This document shows, piece by piece, positions 6,721 through 14,518 of a stretch of 26,951 bases of DNA; the first letter of the stretch is position 1; the number at the start of each line of letters is the position of its first letter. Below the pieces are notes generated by a model. It had not been told where the DNA came from, made no database searches, and saw only the letters and a list, made by a program, of their open reading frames with translations. Source of the stretch: Planctomycetota bacterium (lineage in GTDB: Bacteria; Planctomycetota; Planctomycetia; Pirellulales; Pirellulaceae); the NCBI GenBank assembly GCA_024277285.1, contig JAJRVM010000061.1, positions 1 to 26,951 on the forward strand, in the 5' to 3' direction. The position numbers and the translations under genes were made by a program.

Positions 6721-9384
6721 TCACGAACCAGGAGATAACCCCACAAGCCGACCTTTGCCGCGTCGATCGATATAGTCGATCATTAGTTGCGTAACCAATG
6801 GCAAGTCCACGAAACCATTGACTTTCCGAAGTTTGTGCCCCTTGAAGAGTCGAATAGCTTCGCGAAAAAGCGCCTTTATCTGTTCTGCGAGCGACGATTT
6901 GGGATCCAAGTAGCTGTCGTCAAAACGGCGTCTTCTGAGTAGGTACACAATACACTCGCTTGCATGACGGTAAAGATACAGTGCGACACCTTTCGCGATC
7001 TGCTCCTTCATCACTTGGAAACAGTATTGACTCAGTATTTCGCATGTCTTGGACTCGACCATCTTGGCCGCGTCACCGCGGTACTTGAGTATCCTGCTCA
7101 AGGCCCGCATCCAGTCATTGGAGCTGGCACCGGCCGCAAGTCGAGATTGCATCGCACTTGCGAAAAGACCGATTTCTTCAGGTGTGCGAAGGCAGTTTCC
7201 CATCGCCCAAAGGTCAGGCTGAGTAATTCGACCTGGCCACGCCAAACGATTCTTCAGCAACTTGGCAAGCCCCGGTGTGTCGGCACTACAAGATCCCAGA
7301 ACCCGGACGATTCGGCCTTCCAGTTCCTCGTAGCGTGGATTCTGAAGTAGCGCATTCAACGCGTTGCTCAGTTCGCTAAGCAGCTCTTTGTTAGGTGCGA
7401 GATCGTTCAACGTTCCATCCGACGCCACAGCAGTGGCATGTTCAGGCGCGGAATAGTCAAGATCTCTTTCCCGAAGTGCTCCCTGCAAATCTGAAAGAAG
7501 ATCGCTCAGCTGCGAGGCCGAAGAACGATTGGCACTCTTCAATGTCTTACGTATGTAGTCAATGCAGCCGGACCACTCATAGTCATAGCCCCAGGTGCCC
7601 CCGCGCCAGGCCGTCAAGCTCGCGAGACGCGGCTCGAGAGGTGGGTTAGTTCTTGGAATGTCATCGAGGGCTTGCTGTCTTGTGCGTCCACTATCGTCCG
7701 TGCGCCTCCAGTCCAAGTAAACGCGTCGCCCACCAAAGACGTTCGAATCATCCGGCTTCACCTCAACGCGTGGATTCCCTTGGCCGGGCGTCATTCGAAT
7801 CTCCAGATTGACCGACGCGCTCAACGTTAGTTCTTCGGGGAACTCTACTTTGACTTCACGCACCGTTTCATGGCCTTCACGCCACACTGACAACGTGAGA
7901 TCCGATTCTTCCCTCCGTACAACGAGGTTGAGGTCGCTGGGAGTGACCCGTAGCTCTTTACCTCCTGGGACGAACTGTCCAGCAGCTCCTAATAGGTCCT
8001 GCCACACAGGCTCACCTTGGCGAACGATCAATGATTCCAGTCCAGGCATCATATCAAGATATGTTGGCAGACCTTGCGCAAGCCGGGTACTATAGGTTGC
8101 AGCGCCTTGCGATAACACGCTCAACTCTCCTCCCGTGTGTCCGTCGACGTAGACCCGATTCACGAGGTTGCCTTTGCACAAATACTTCGACACGAGAGAA
8201 ATGAGTGATTGGTCGCCCACAGGCATTGAGCAGAAGGGGCCTGTCGCCACTATTCCGATGGGCTTGCTGTCTTCCGTTCGCCCGGCTAGCTCGCTTAGCC
8301 ACTCCAGCAATCCACATTCATCCGCCGTACGGACGAGTTTCGGCCGCGCAAAATGTCGGCCATGCATGCATTGCCGCAGGAATTGGGAACCAAGCAATTC
8401 CGAGGCGTCAAACCTGAAACCGCTTGCATGGGCCGCAGTAGTACTGAGTTGTCGCCAGGCTTCCGCTCCGCGCTGGAGGACATCGTCGCCGTGAAGTGAT
8501 ACACAACACGACTCACGAGCGGACGAAGGTCCACCTGCGAACCGCCGCGAAAGCATTGTCAGCCAATTTGTTGTCCACAGTAGATTCCATGCCGCCGCAG
8601 GATCGTTGTCACGCACTGTTCGTATCGCAATCGCCTCGGCTAGCTGAAGCCCTTCTCCCAGTAGCACAGGCATTGTCGGCAAGCGGCGTGCCGGGACCAC
8701 GAACTTCTTCGAGTGGTGATCGACGACAACCAACTCTAACTGCGTCGCTTCAAAACAATCAAGACCAAGGTGAATCGCCCAGAGTGTGCCAATCGTCTCC
8801 TCTCGCATTCCCGCTCGCTCGATCAATTCTTGGTCAAAACGAGAAATCCAGCTGAGTGCTGCTGCTACGGGGCGCCAAAGTAAGTGAACGTCACCCATCT
8901 GATGTCGCAACGATCGAAGCAGGTCATCTTGTGTTTCTTCACCGATCGTGTTTGGCACTACAAACGATGCAACGCAAGACTTCGATTGTTCAAGTAACGG
9001 ACCGGCCACGGTGTTAAGAATGGCTCCAATCGCCTCGACAGCTGTAATCGACGCGGAGCGAGACTCTGGTGGCATCCATGACCATGACGCAGCGGAGCTG
9101 AGCTCTAGCAACGGCCACGCAAGTGCCGCAGGAAAGCGCGCGCAACCGGCTTCCGTTACATGTGCGCTCGTTGGCCAGAGACAGCCGGACCCTTGAATTG
9201 ATGGAGGAATGGCAAGGTCGACTACTGGACGCTCCCCTGCGAGTGCCCCAAGCACGACCGCAGGTGGCAGTGACTCAGCGACATCTACGCGCGATGGTCG
9301 CGGTGCCGCGGTGTGGCAGTCTGCAACCAGGTCAAACATCGCGGTGCCGAGCACATCAGTTCCAGATGTAACGCTTTGATTCAT
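6721..9384 (-). CDS. Hsp70/actin-like ATPase-fold protein of a McrBC-type defence operon
   Basis: Starting at the ATG at 9384, which overlaps the previous stop as ATGA, the product is 887 aa; a longer frame to 9468 exists but would overlap by 88 bp. The first 400 residues recall the Hsp70/actin nucleotide-binding fold. FVVPN (141-145) and LLWRPVAAALSW (168-179) match the region where Hsp70-like proteins read VPA.. and eP.AAal. HLGLDCFEATQLEL (205-218) fits the phosphate-2 segment, and GIVATGPF (377-384) the adenosine segment. A canonical phosphate-1 D-x-G motif is not evident, so ATP hydrolysis is uncertain. Residues about 510-560 are beta-rich and could be a substrate-binding part, followed by a helical C-terminal third. 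It is the last gene of the operon. The fold assignment is my reading of weak motifs. Confidence 0.58.
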   Translation of the reverse strand: MNQSVTSGTDVLGTAMFDLVADCHTAAPRPSRVDVAESLPPAVVLGALAGERPVVDLAIPPSIQGSGCLWPTSAHVTEAGCARFPAALAWPLLELSSAASWSWMPPESRSASITAVEAIGAILNTVAGPLLEQSKSCVASFVVPNTIGEETQDDLLRSLRHQMGDVHLLWRPVAAALSWISRFDQELIERAGMREETIGTLWAIHLGLDCFEATQLELVVVDHHSKKFVVPARRLPTMPVLLGEGLQLAEAIAIRTVRDNDPAAAWNLLWTTNWLTMLSRRFAGGPSSARESCCVSLHGDDVLQRGAEAWRQLSTTAAHASGFRFDASELLGSQFLRQCMHGRHFARPKLVRTADECGLLEWLSELAGRTEDSKPIGIVATGPFCSMPVGDQSLISLVSKYLCKGNLVNRVYVDGHTGGELSVLSQGAATYSTRLAQGLPTYLDMMPGLESLIVRQGEPVWQDLLGAAGQFVPGGKELRVTPSDLNLVVRREESDLTLSVWREGHETVREVKVEFPEELTLSASVNLEIRMTPGQGNPRVEVKPDDSNVFGGRRVYLDWRRTDDSGRTRQQALDDIPRTNPPLEPRLASLTAWRGGTWGYDYEWSGCIDYIRKTLKSANRSSASQLSDLLSDLQGALRERDLDYSAPEHATAVASDGTLNDLAPNKELLSELSNALNALLQNPRYEELEGRIVRVLGSCSADTPGLAKLLKNRLAWPGRITQPDLWAMGNCLRTPEEIGLFASAMQSRLAAGASSNDWMRALSRILKYRGDAAKMVESKTCEILSQYCFQVMKEQIAKGVALYLYRHASECIVYLLRRRRFDDSYLDPKSSLAEQIKALFREAIRLFKGHKLRKVNGFVDLPLVTQLMIDYIDRRGKGRLVGLSPGS

Positions 9385-11054
9385 CTCAGTTTCGGAACGA
9401 TCCGGGTCGATAAGAATTCTTCGAGCCAGAGTAGGTGATTGGTTACGGGCAACGGGATCTTGAGGCATGCTCCGACAAGCGTCGATTCGCGAGTCTCAAA
9501 CGTTTCCGGAATGGCGTCGCCACTGTTCGCGGCATCGGGTACGATGAGCACACACGCAACAGCATTTGATGCACCACTCTTCCGTATTGATGTCGCAACC
9601 TCTTGAAACCAGGTGGAAAAGGCTGCTTTCCAGTTCTGAGTCGGAAAGTGCAGGGATGTCCACACCCCCACGCATCGCGCGTGGTTTGACAATCGAAATC
9701 CATTCGATGCAATAAGTGTCAAGTCAGGCCCAAGGGCCAACAGGCCCGTCAGTTCGGGAAGTAACTTAGTCGCTTCTTCACATTGAGCAGCACGGATCGC
9801 GTGCACGAGCGATCCGGGATACTCGGAAATCGCGAATGTCCCAATCGCCGACCGCTTATCGACAAAGCTCCCGTATTGCGGGTCGCTTCTTATGTATATC
9901 CGGCCTTCCGGAGTGTAAGCGGGAGCATTAGGACCGCTTAGTGCGCGCATCACGGCTAAGGTGCAATGCTCTGCCCAGGAGCGATGCTGCCAACGCCACG
10001 CCTCATTTTGGTACATCTGCTGGCGCCGTAGTCTCTGGTACCAATACCAGAGTTTCTGATACCGAGCATCGAACTGAAGTACATAATTCGCCGTTGGCGG
10101 ACCGGTTAGACGTGGCACATCGGCAATCGGTGTATTCTTCAGCCAATACTTTATGCGATTAGTGAAGCGGCGAACAAGCATCACGCGATAAGACCGCGCC
10201 CACTTTCTGTTCTCCCGCAGGTATATCCTCCCAGCCTTTAGGCTTCGTTCGAGAAAGTCTCTCAACACTCGATTCTCATGCGTGTCGGCGGTCTCGTTTC
10301 GCACTACACAAAGAACCTCCTGACGAGGGCCTGCTTTTTCCAAGATGCTACGGCCGGGTTGTCGCACAAACCACCGCAGACACGCATTGTCCATTTGCTG
10401 AACTCTATCCAGTCGTTCGAGGACGCGTTCACGCTGGAGTACATGGCGCGGTTGTTGACACACACTCTCCAGGACGGGCTTACACTCATCAGCAATACGT
10501 ACGATCAGGCGTAAGGGTGCGTCGTTTTCATCATGTCTCCAATATGCAGCGTTGAACTCCGGCCAGGATGCAATTGTCAGCGACTCCGCGCGTACCGGTT
10601 TTCTAGATGATTCCCTCCCAGAAAATGCAATATCGCTCATGGACTCTATGTGGTGGCCGAGCACGCGCTCAGCGAGCCTTGTAGGCGATTGTTCAAGCGG
10701 ATCTAAGCAATTGTCCTCCTCATCCGTGAATTGCGGTTGAGATACACCGATAGGCAGGAGAATCGAGCGTCTTGTCTGTCGTGAAGCGCTATCGGTTAAT
10801 ACGAGTTCAGCATGTCTAGTCGTTGAGTCTTGATCGCTACTTGTTGGCAGCGGAACTTCAAAGCATGCACTTGTCGGTGACCGCCAGAGCATGGGCAGTG
10901 GAGTCGGCGGAGGGGAGAGTTGGACACTCGTTATGGCCGATGGCACAACCAAAAATCGTCGTCCCAATGCGTATCCGACGTCGCAGCCGCCTGCGAATGG
11001 GACATCGGAGAGCTGGAGCTGTTGCGGTAACTGAGTGTGTCCAGGCATAATCAT
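9381..11054 (-). CDS. DUF2357/McrC-like protein, nuclease core apparently lost
   Basis: The product is 557 aa from ATG 11054 (an alternative ATG is two codons on), 3 bp after the McrB-like gene. The hallmark is NETADTHENRVLRDFL at 253-268, the ET.dT.ENR motif of DUF2357 proteins that pair with McrB-type NTPases. An aromatic-rich helical segment (YQKLWYWYQRLRRQQ, 332-346) and WAEHCTLAVMRAL (360-372) match the start of the PD-(D/E)xK module in McrC relatives. Further on there is GPDLTLIAS (442-450), but the expected D-A-K-Y strand is replaced by HARCVGVWTS, without the catalytic lysine. The protein therefore probably works as a structural or activating partner of the NTPase. It overlaps the next gene by 4 bp. 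Alignment with active McrC proteins would test the missing residues. Confidence 0.75.
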   Translation of the reverse strand: MIMPGHTQLPQQLQLSDVPFAGGCDVGYALGRRFLVVPSAITSVQLSPPPTPLPMLWRSPTSACFEVPLPTSSDQDSTTRHAELVLTDSASRQTRRSILLPIGVSQPQFTDEEDNCLDPLEQSPTRLAERVLGHHIESMSDIAFSGRESSRKPVRAESLTIASWPEFNAAYWRHDENDAPLRLIVRIADECKPVLESVCQQPRHVLQRERVLERLDRVQQMDNACLRWFVRQPGRSILEKAGPRQEVLCVVRNETADTHENRVLRDFLERSLKAGRIYLRENRKWARSYRVMLVRRFTNRIKYWLKNTPIADVPRLTGPPTANYVLQFDARYQKLWYWYQRLRRQQMYQNEAWRWQHRSWAEHCTLAVMRALSGPNAPAYTPEGRIYIRSDPQYGSFVDKRSAIGTFAISEYPGSLVHAIRAAQCEEATKLLPELTGLLALGPDLTLIASNGFRLSNHARCVGVWTSLHFPTQNWKAAFSTWFQEVATSIRKSGASNAVACVLIVPDAANSGDAIPETFETRESTLVGACLKIPLPVTNHLLWLEEFLSTRIVPKLR

Positions 11055-11057
11055 TTC

Positions 11058-12185
11058 TTAGTCATCATCAGTGCGTTCCACGCCGAACCAGCTAAACAGG
11101 TGACTTCCGTGAGGGTTGGCTCCGCTCTCGACAGCAGCAAGTAACTGGCTATCGCCAAGAGCCTTGAGTACCTGCAGGACGCCTTCGATAGCGCGCTGAC
11201 CGCCTTCTTCTGTTACATCTACACCGCGTAGTTTTGGCAGAATGCGCTGTTCCACTTCATCCGCGACGGCGAGCCTAATCCCTTCCTCGGACTGATCGGG
11301 GTACTGTTTGACGTAGGCGCGAATCGCATTGCGCGTGCGATACCCGAAGGGGCGACCTATGCATGCAAGTGCGTCGTTCAATTGCCCCGTCCACTTCTCG
11401 ACTTGTTCTGACACCGGTCTCTTGTCAGCACTCGCAACCCAGTCTTTCCATGTGTCTTTGGAAAGAAAACTCTTGGACCGAAAGTCCGCTGGTGAGAGAC
11501 GCCCATTCGTTTGCTGGAACTCTAATGACTTAGGTCTGCCAAATCGCATGATGTTAGCGCGGTCGATTACCATGTCGGACAAACTTAACTTCGATTCATC
11601 TTCGTTAATAGTGCCAACGAACAAGACATTCGTATCAACGAATATCCGACACGAGAGGTCTTCGCCGAAGCGGCCAACATCCACCTCTAACTCCGCTTTT
11701 GTCCGGTCCGAGACGTTTTCCAAGTCGACGATATCGCGACGCGTTTCGAGCCGACTGAGGAATTCGCTGAAGTAGTATTCTACTCTCGACAGGTTCATTT
11801 CATCCAAGAGAACCAAGAGCATGCGTTCATCAGCGAAGCACTCATAATCCTTAGGGATCCAGTCACGCGCAATTGGGTCAGTTTGAATCAATGCTCGGAC
11901 CAGCTCGGTCGCCTTATAGCGGTTTTCAAGGTAGTTGAAGAACCCGAGTAGATCCTGCGGCCCGTCCCAACGCGGCTGTACCGGAACGCCAAGGAAGTGC
12001 ATTCCCATGGCTTCGGCGTACCTTCGAGGCAATAGGCTCTTGCCTGTTCCGCTAATTCCCGCGAGGACCAAGAGCGGCGTGTCGCGTGCGACCTTCAGCG
12101 ATGTATGAAATGCATTGACTGTCCTTAGTGAGAACCTGAGGCCCAGAGACTCCAGGTACGAGCGAACTTGGCGTAACGCTTCCAT
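11058..12185 (-). CDS. McrB-like AAA+ NTPase
   Basis: The product is 375 aa. The Walker A box GISGTGKS is at 43-50 and Walker B LLVLLDEMN at 123-131. The sensor region VGTINEDE (190-197) and LSDMVIDRANIMRF (202-215) are in the arrangement of the McrB/AAA_5 clade. In McrB proteins this motor binds GTP or ATP, forms a hexamer and drives the McrC-type partner. The segment WDGPQDLLGFFNY (73-85) is also typical of this clade. It lacks an N-terminal DNA-reading domain, so target recognition must come from another subunit. It begins 9 bp after the upstream coiled-coil gene and is followed 3 bp later by the DUF2357 gene, the classical McrB-McrC order. GTP versus ATP preference cannot be told from sequence. 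Confidence 0.85.
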   Translation of the reverse strand: MEALRQVRSYLESLGLRFSLRTVNAFHTSLKVARDTPLLVLAGISGTGKSLLPRRYAEAMGMHFLGVPVQPRWDGPQDLLGFFNYLENRYKATELVRALIQTDPIARDWIPKDYECFADERMLLVLLDEMNLSRVEYYFSEFLSRLETRRDIVDLENVSDRTKAELEVDVGRFGEDLSCRIFVDTNVLFVGTINEDESKLSLSDMVIDRANIMRFGRPKSLEFQQTNGRLSPADFRSKSFLSKDTWKDWVASADKRPVSEQVEKWTGQLNDALACIGRPFGYRTRNAIRAYVKQYPDQSEEGIRLAVADEVEQRILPKLRGVDVTEEGGQRAIEGVLQVLKALGDSQLLAAVESGANPHGSHLFSWFGVERTDDD

Positions 12186-12194
12186 TTCTGTAGG

Positions 12195-13100
12195 CTAGCG
12201 CTCTGGATCGGAAAACTCCGCAATATCGAGTACTGGCTGCCAAAGCTCGGCCAGGCCTTCGGCAGATGTAGATAACGAAGGATCGCGTCGCTTCTCTTCC
12301 GATCGAAGTTCATCAACCCTGTTTCCAAGCTGCGAAGTGCGACTTTCGAGGATTTCGGCTTCTTCGGCGAGCTTGGCGGCCTTGGTCCGCATTGCGCGCG
12401 TATCCATCTGGAGCGAATCGTGCTCCGCGTCAAGCTTCTCCTTCCTTGTTGTCATTTCGCGAACATCTCGCTCCAACGCCTCCAATCTGCGCTGCGCCTG
12501 TGCGACCGCCTCGCCTACGTCACCCAGCGTTTCCCTCGCCTTGCTGAGCTTGTCCTGGGCTTCTTCGTAAGCTTTGCGGACGGTGTCAAGCCTCTCTTGT
12601 TCACGATCTAGAGTCTCGCCTTGCGCTTCGAGCCGTTCGTTCAGTGACTTGCTTCGTTCCTGTAATTCGTTGAACTCGAATTCTGCCTTGGTCTTCTCTT
12701 TCTGTAGAACATCTAACTGCTGTCGCGCGGCGCCGAGTTCTTCACGTACTTGGACAAGGTCGGCGCGATCCTTTTCGAGGTGCTCGCGCTCTTGCTTAGC
12801 CTGCACAAGCTCAAGACTGTGTTGTTCCAGGAATGCCTTCGCCTGGTCGCGTTCCTCAATTAATGCCTTGGCGTCTCGCACGTCTTCGCGTAGTCGATCC
12901 AGTTCGATTTCCAAATCGGCTACCTTCTCGCTCAAGTCCGCCCAGCGCGTCGCAAGTGGTAGACGTTCTTCCTTTAACGCCAACTCCCGTGCGCGTCGGA
13001 AGTTCAGAATGAAGGCCCACAAAGCTGCAATGGTTACCACCAATGTGGACACCACACCGATCAGATAGGGATATAGCAAATCTGGCATTTCGAATCTCAC
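12195..13100 (-). CDS. Membrane-anchored coiled-coil protein 2
   Basis: The product is 301 aa from a GTG overlapping the preceding stop (GTGA); the ATG at 13088 is an alternative start. One transmembrane helix is at about residues 9-33 (LYPYLIGVVSTLVVTIAALW and following), close to the N-terminus. Residues about 35-270 form an almost unbroken, highly charged coiled coil rich in E, K, R, Q and L, interrupted only by short glycine or aspartate breaks. The short C-terminal tail (LAELWQPVLDIAEFS) is globular or a docking peptide. No nuclease or enzymatic motif was found. The coiled coil probably extends into the cytoplasm and could bring the NTPase to the membrane or bind the other coiled-coil protein. 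The function is unknown. Confidence 0.82.
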   Translation of the reverse strand: MRFEMPDLLYPYLIGVVSTLVVTIAALWAFILNFRRARELALKEERLPLATRWADLSEKVADLEIELDRLREDVRDAKALIEERDQAKAFLEQHSLELVQAKQEREHLEKDRADLVQVREELGAARQQLDVLQKEKTKAEFEFNELQERSKSLNERLEAQGETLDREQERLDTVRKAYEEAQDKLSKARETLGDVGEAVAQAQRRLEALERDVREMTTRKEKLDAEHDSLQMDTRAMRTKAAKLAEEAEILESRTSQLGNRVDELRSEEKRRDPSLSTSAEGLAELWQPVLDIAEFSDPER

Positions 13101-14518
13101 TCGGTTGGCTTATGGTCGCCGCTGGCGCTGTTGGGTTTCTTGTCATCAACGCCACTAGGATCAGTATTCGTTTCTTTCAGCCGCTTAAGGCGCTCTTTCA
13201 ACAGCGACGATTGCCGCGTCTCGTCGCGCTTAAGCTCATCAATTCTATCCTTGAGTTGTTCCAACTCGCGCTTCTTGACCTGAATCCGACCATCGATATC
13301 GCTTAGCGATTGCTGTGCGAGTTTGAGTTCGTTAACGCTTGCCGTGTGCTTGGATGCGGCGACCTGTGCTTGTTCTCTTTGCTCCTCAAGATTGGCTAGC
13401 AAAGCCTGTAGCGTTCCGATCTTGCCTGCGAGTGTTGCGAGCGAAACTCGTCTTTCTTCAATCTGCCCCTCAGACTGTTTCAACTCGGCCACTTTGGCGT
13501 CGGCGTCGGATAGTATCTCGTTGAGAGCTTTCCTTGCTACGTCTGCTCTTTTCTGAAGGGTGCTCACTTCGTGCGAGAGGTCCTGTTGGCTCGCAGAGAG
13601 CGATTGTTTCTCCGCCTTGCTTGATGTCAGCTTGGTTTGTGCGGCACCTAGTTGGTCTTCGATACTTCGCAGTTGTTCTTGTTTCCTAGATTTCGCCTGT
13701 TCCTTTTCTGCAATCGTCGATATCAGGATCTGCCGACGTTCTTCCAGTGCCGCAAGGTCAGCCTGGATTCTGTGGGCTTGGTCTAGCCGCGCCTGGGACG
13801 CCTCCGCCTTGGCATGAAGACTTTGCAAGTCCGACTCAAGTTTGCGAAGTTCAGAACGCTTTTCCGTTAGAAGTGCGCTTGCTATATGCAAGGCGTCACT
13901 TTCGCGTTTCAAGTCAGTGAGTGTGGTCGTGAGATTCGTGCGCGTTTGGTCGAGAGCTGTAACAGCAGAGTCGAGAGTCTCGCGCTGCTGTCTTAGACGA
14001 CTGATGTCTTGATTGAGCTTGACAATCTCCTCCCGCGCGGTTTCTCGAACCGCGACCGCCACATCACGCTCTTCTATCGCTGTCGCCCGTTGCGCAACAG
14101 CTCGAGAGCGCTCTGTTTGTGCGTCGCTCGCCGTTTCAAGTGACAACTCTTCGGATTTCCTAGCTTCTGCGACGCGTTGCTGGAGTCGTGACAACTCTTG
14201 CGTAGCTTGGGCGAGGATCGCACGTGCACTGGCTTCGTCATTGCGAAGCGTATTGATCTCCGACTCGAGCCGCGCGGATTCCGTCTTGGCGCTGACCAAT
14301 TGGCCACGAATGCGCGAGTATTTGTCGATACTCTGCAACCCTACTAGTTGACCTGCAAGGCCTGCTGCCCCTAGTAGAATCAGACCGATCGTAGCAAGCC
14401 AAAAGACTCGCCGGTCGCCAGGCCGGTCTTTGTGTCCGTAGCCGGAGTATGACGCAGAAGAGTGTTCGTCATCCGGCATCGCGTTCGTATTCAGAGCGGA
14501 CTCGTTTGATGCATTCAT
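13097..14518 (-). CDS. Membrane-anchored coiled-coil protein 1
   Basis: The product is 473 aa from ATG 14518, which overlaps the helicase gene by 50 bp; ATG 14479 would reduce the overlap to 11 bp. A polar N-terminal 35 residues is followed by a single transmembrane helix (RVFWLATIGLILLGAAGLAG, about 37-58). The remaining 400 residues are long coiled coil with heptad-like leucine/alanine spacing and very high Q/E/R/K content, ending in a short polar tail. The two coiled-coil genes overlap by 4 bp and look like a co-folding pair. CoCoNuT-type McrBC relatives also use long coiled coils, but there they are fused to nucleases. Here no nuclease motif is seen and a membrane anchor is present. The role is inferred as scaffold or sensor. 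Confidence 0.82.
   Translation of the reverse strand: MNASNESALNTNAMPDDEHSSASYSGYGHKDRPGDRRVFWLATIGLILLGAAGLAGQLVGLQSIDKYSRIRGQLVSAKTESARLESEINTLRNDEASARAILAQATQELSRLQQRVAEARKSEELSLETASDAQTERSRAVAQRATAIEERDVAVAVRETAREEIVKLNQDISRLRQQRETLDSAVTALDQTRTNLTTTLTDLKRESDALHIASALLTEKRSELRKLESDLQSLHAKAEASQARLDQAHRIQADLAALEERRQILISTIAEKEQAKSRKQEQLRSIEDQLGAAQTKLTSSKAEKQSLSASQQDLSHEVSTLQKRADVARKALNEILSDADAKVAELKQSEGQIEERRVSLATLAGKIGTLQALLANLEEQREQAQVAASKHTASVNELKLAQQSLSDIDGRIQVKKRELEQLKDRIDELKRDETRQSSLLKERLKRLKETNTDPSGVDDKKPNSASGDHKPTE

Noticed and set aside
12195..14518. Zorya ZorA/ZorB-like pair
   Set aside because: Each protein has a single membrane helix and no MotA/MotB or OmpA-like domain, so the motor-type architecture is not supported.
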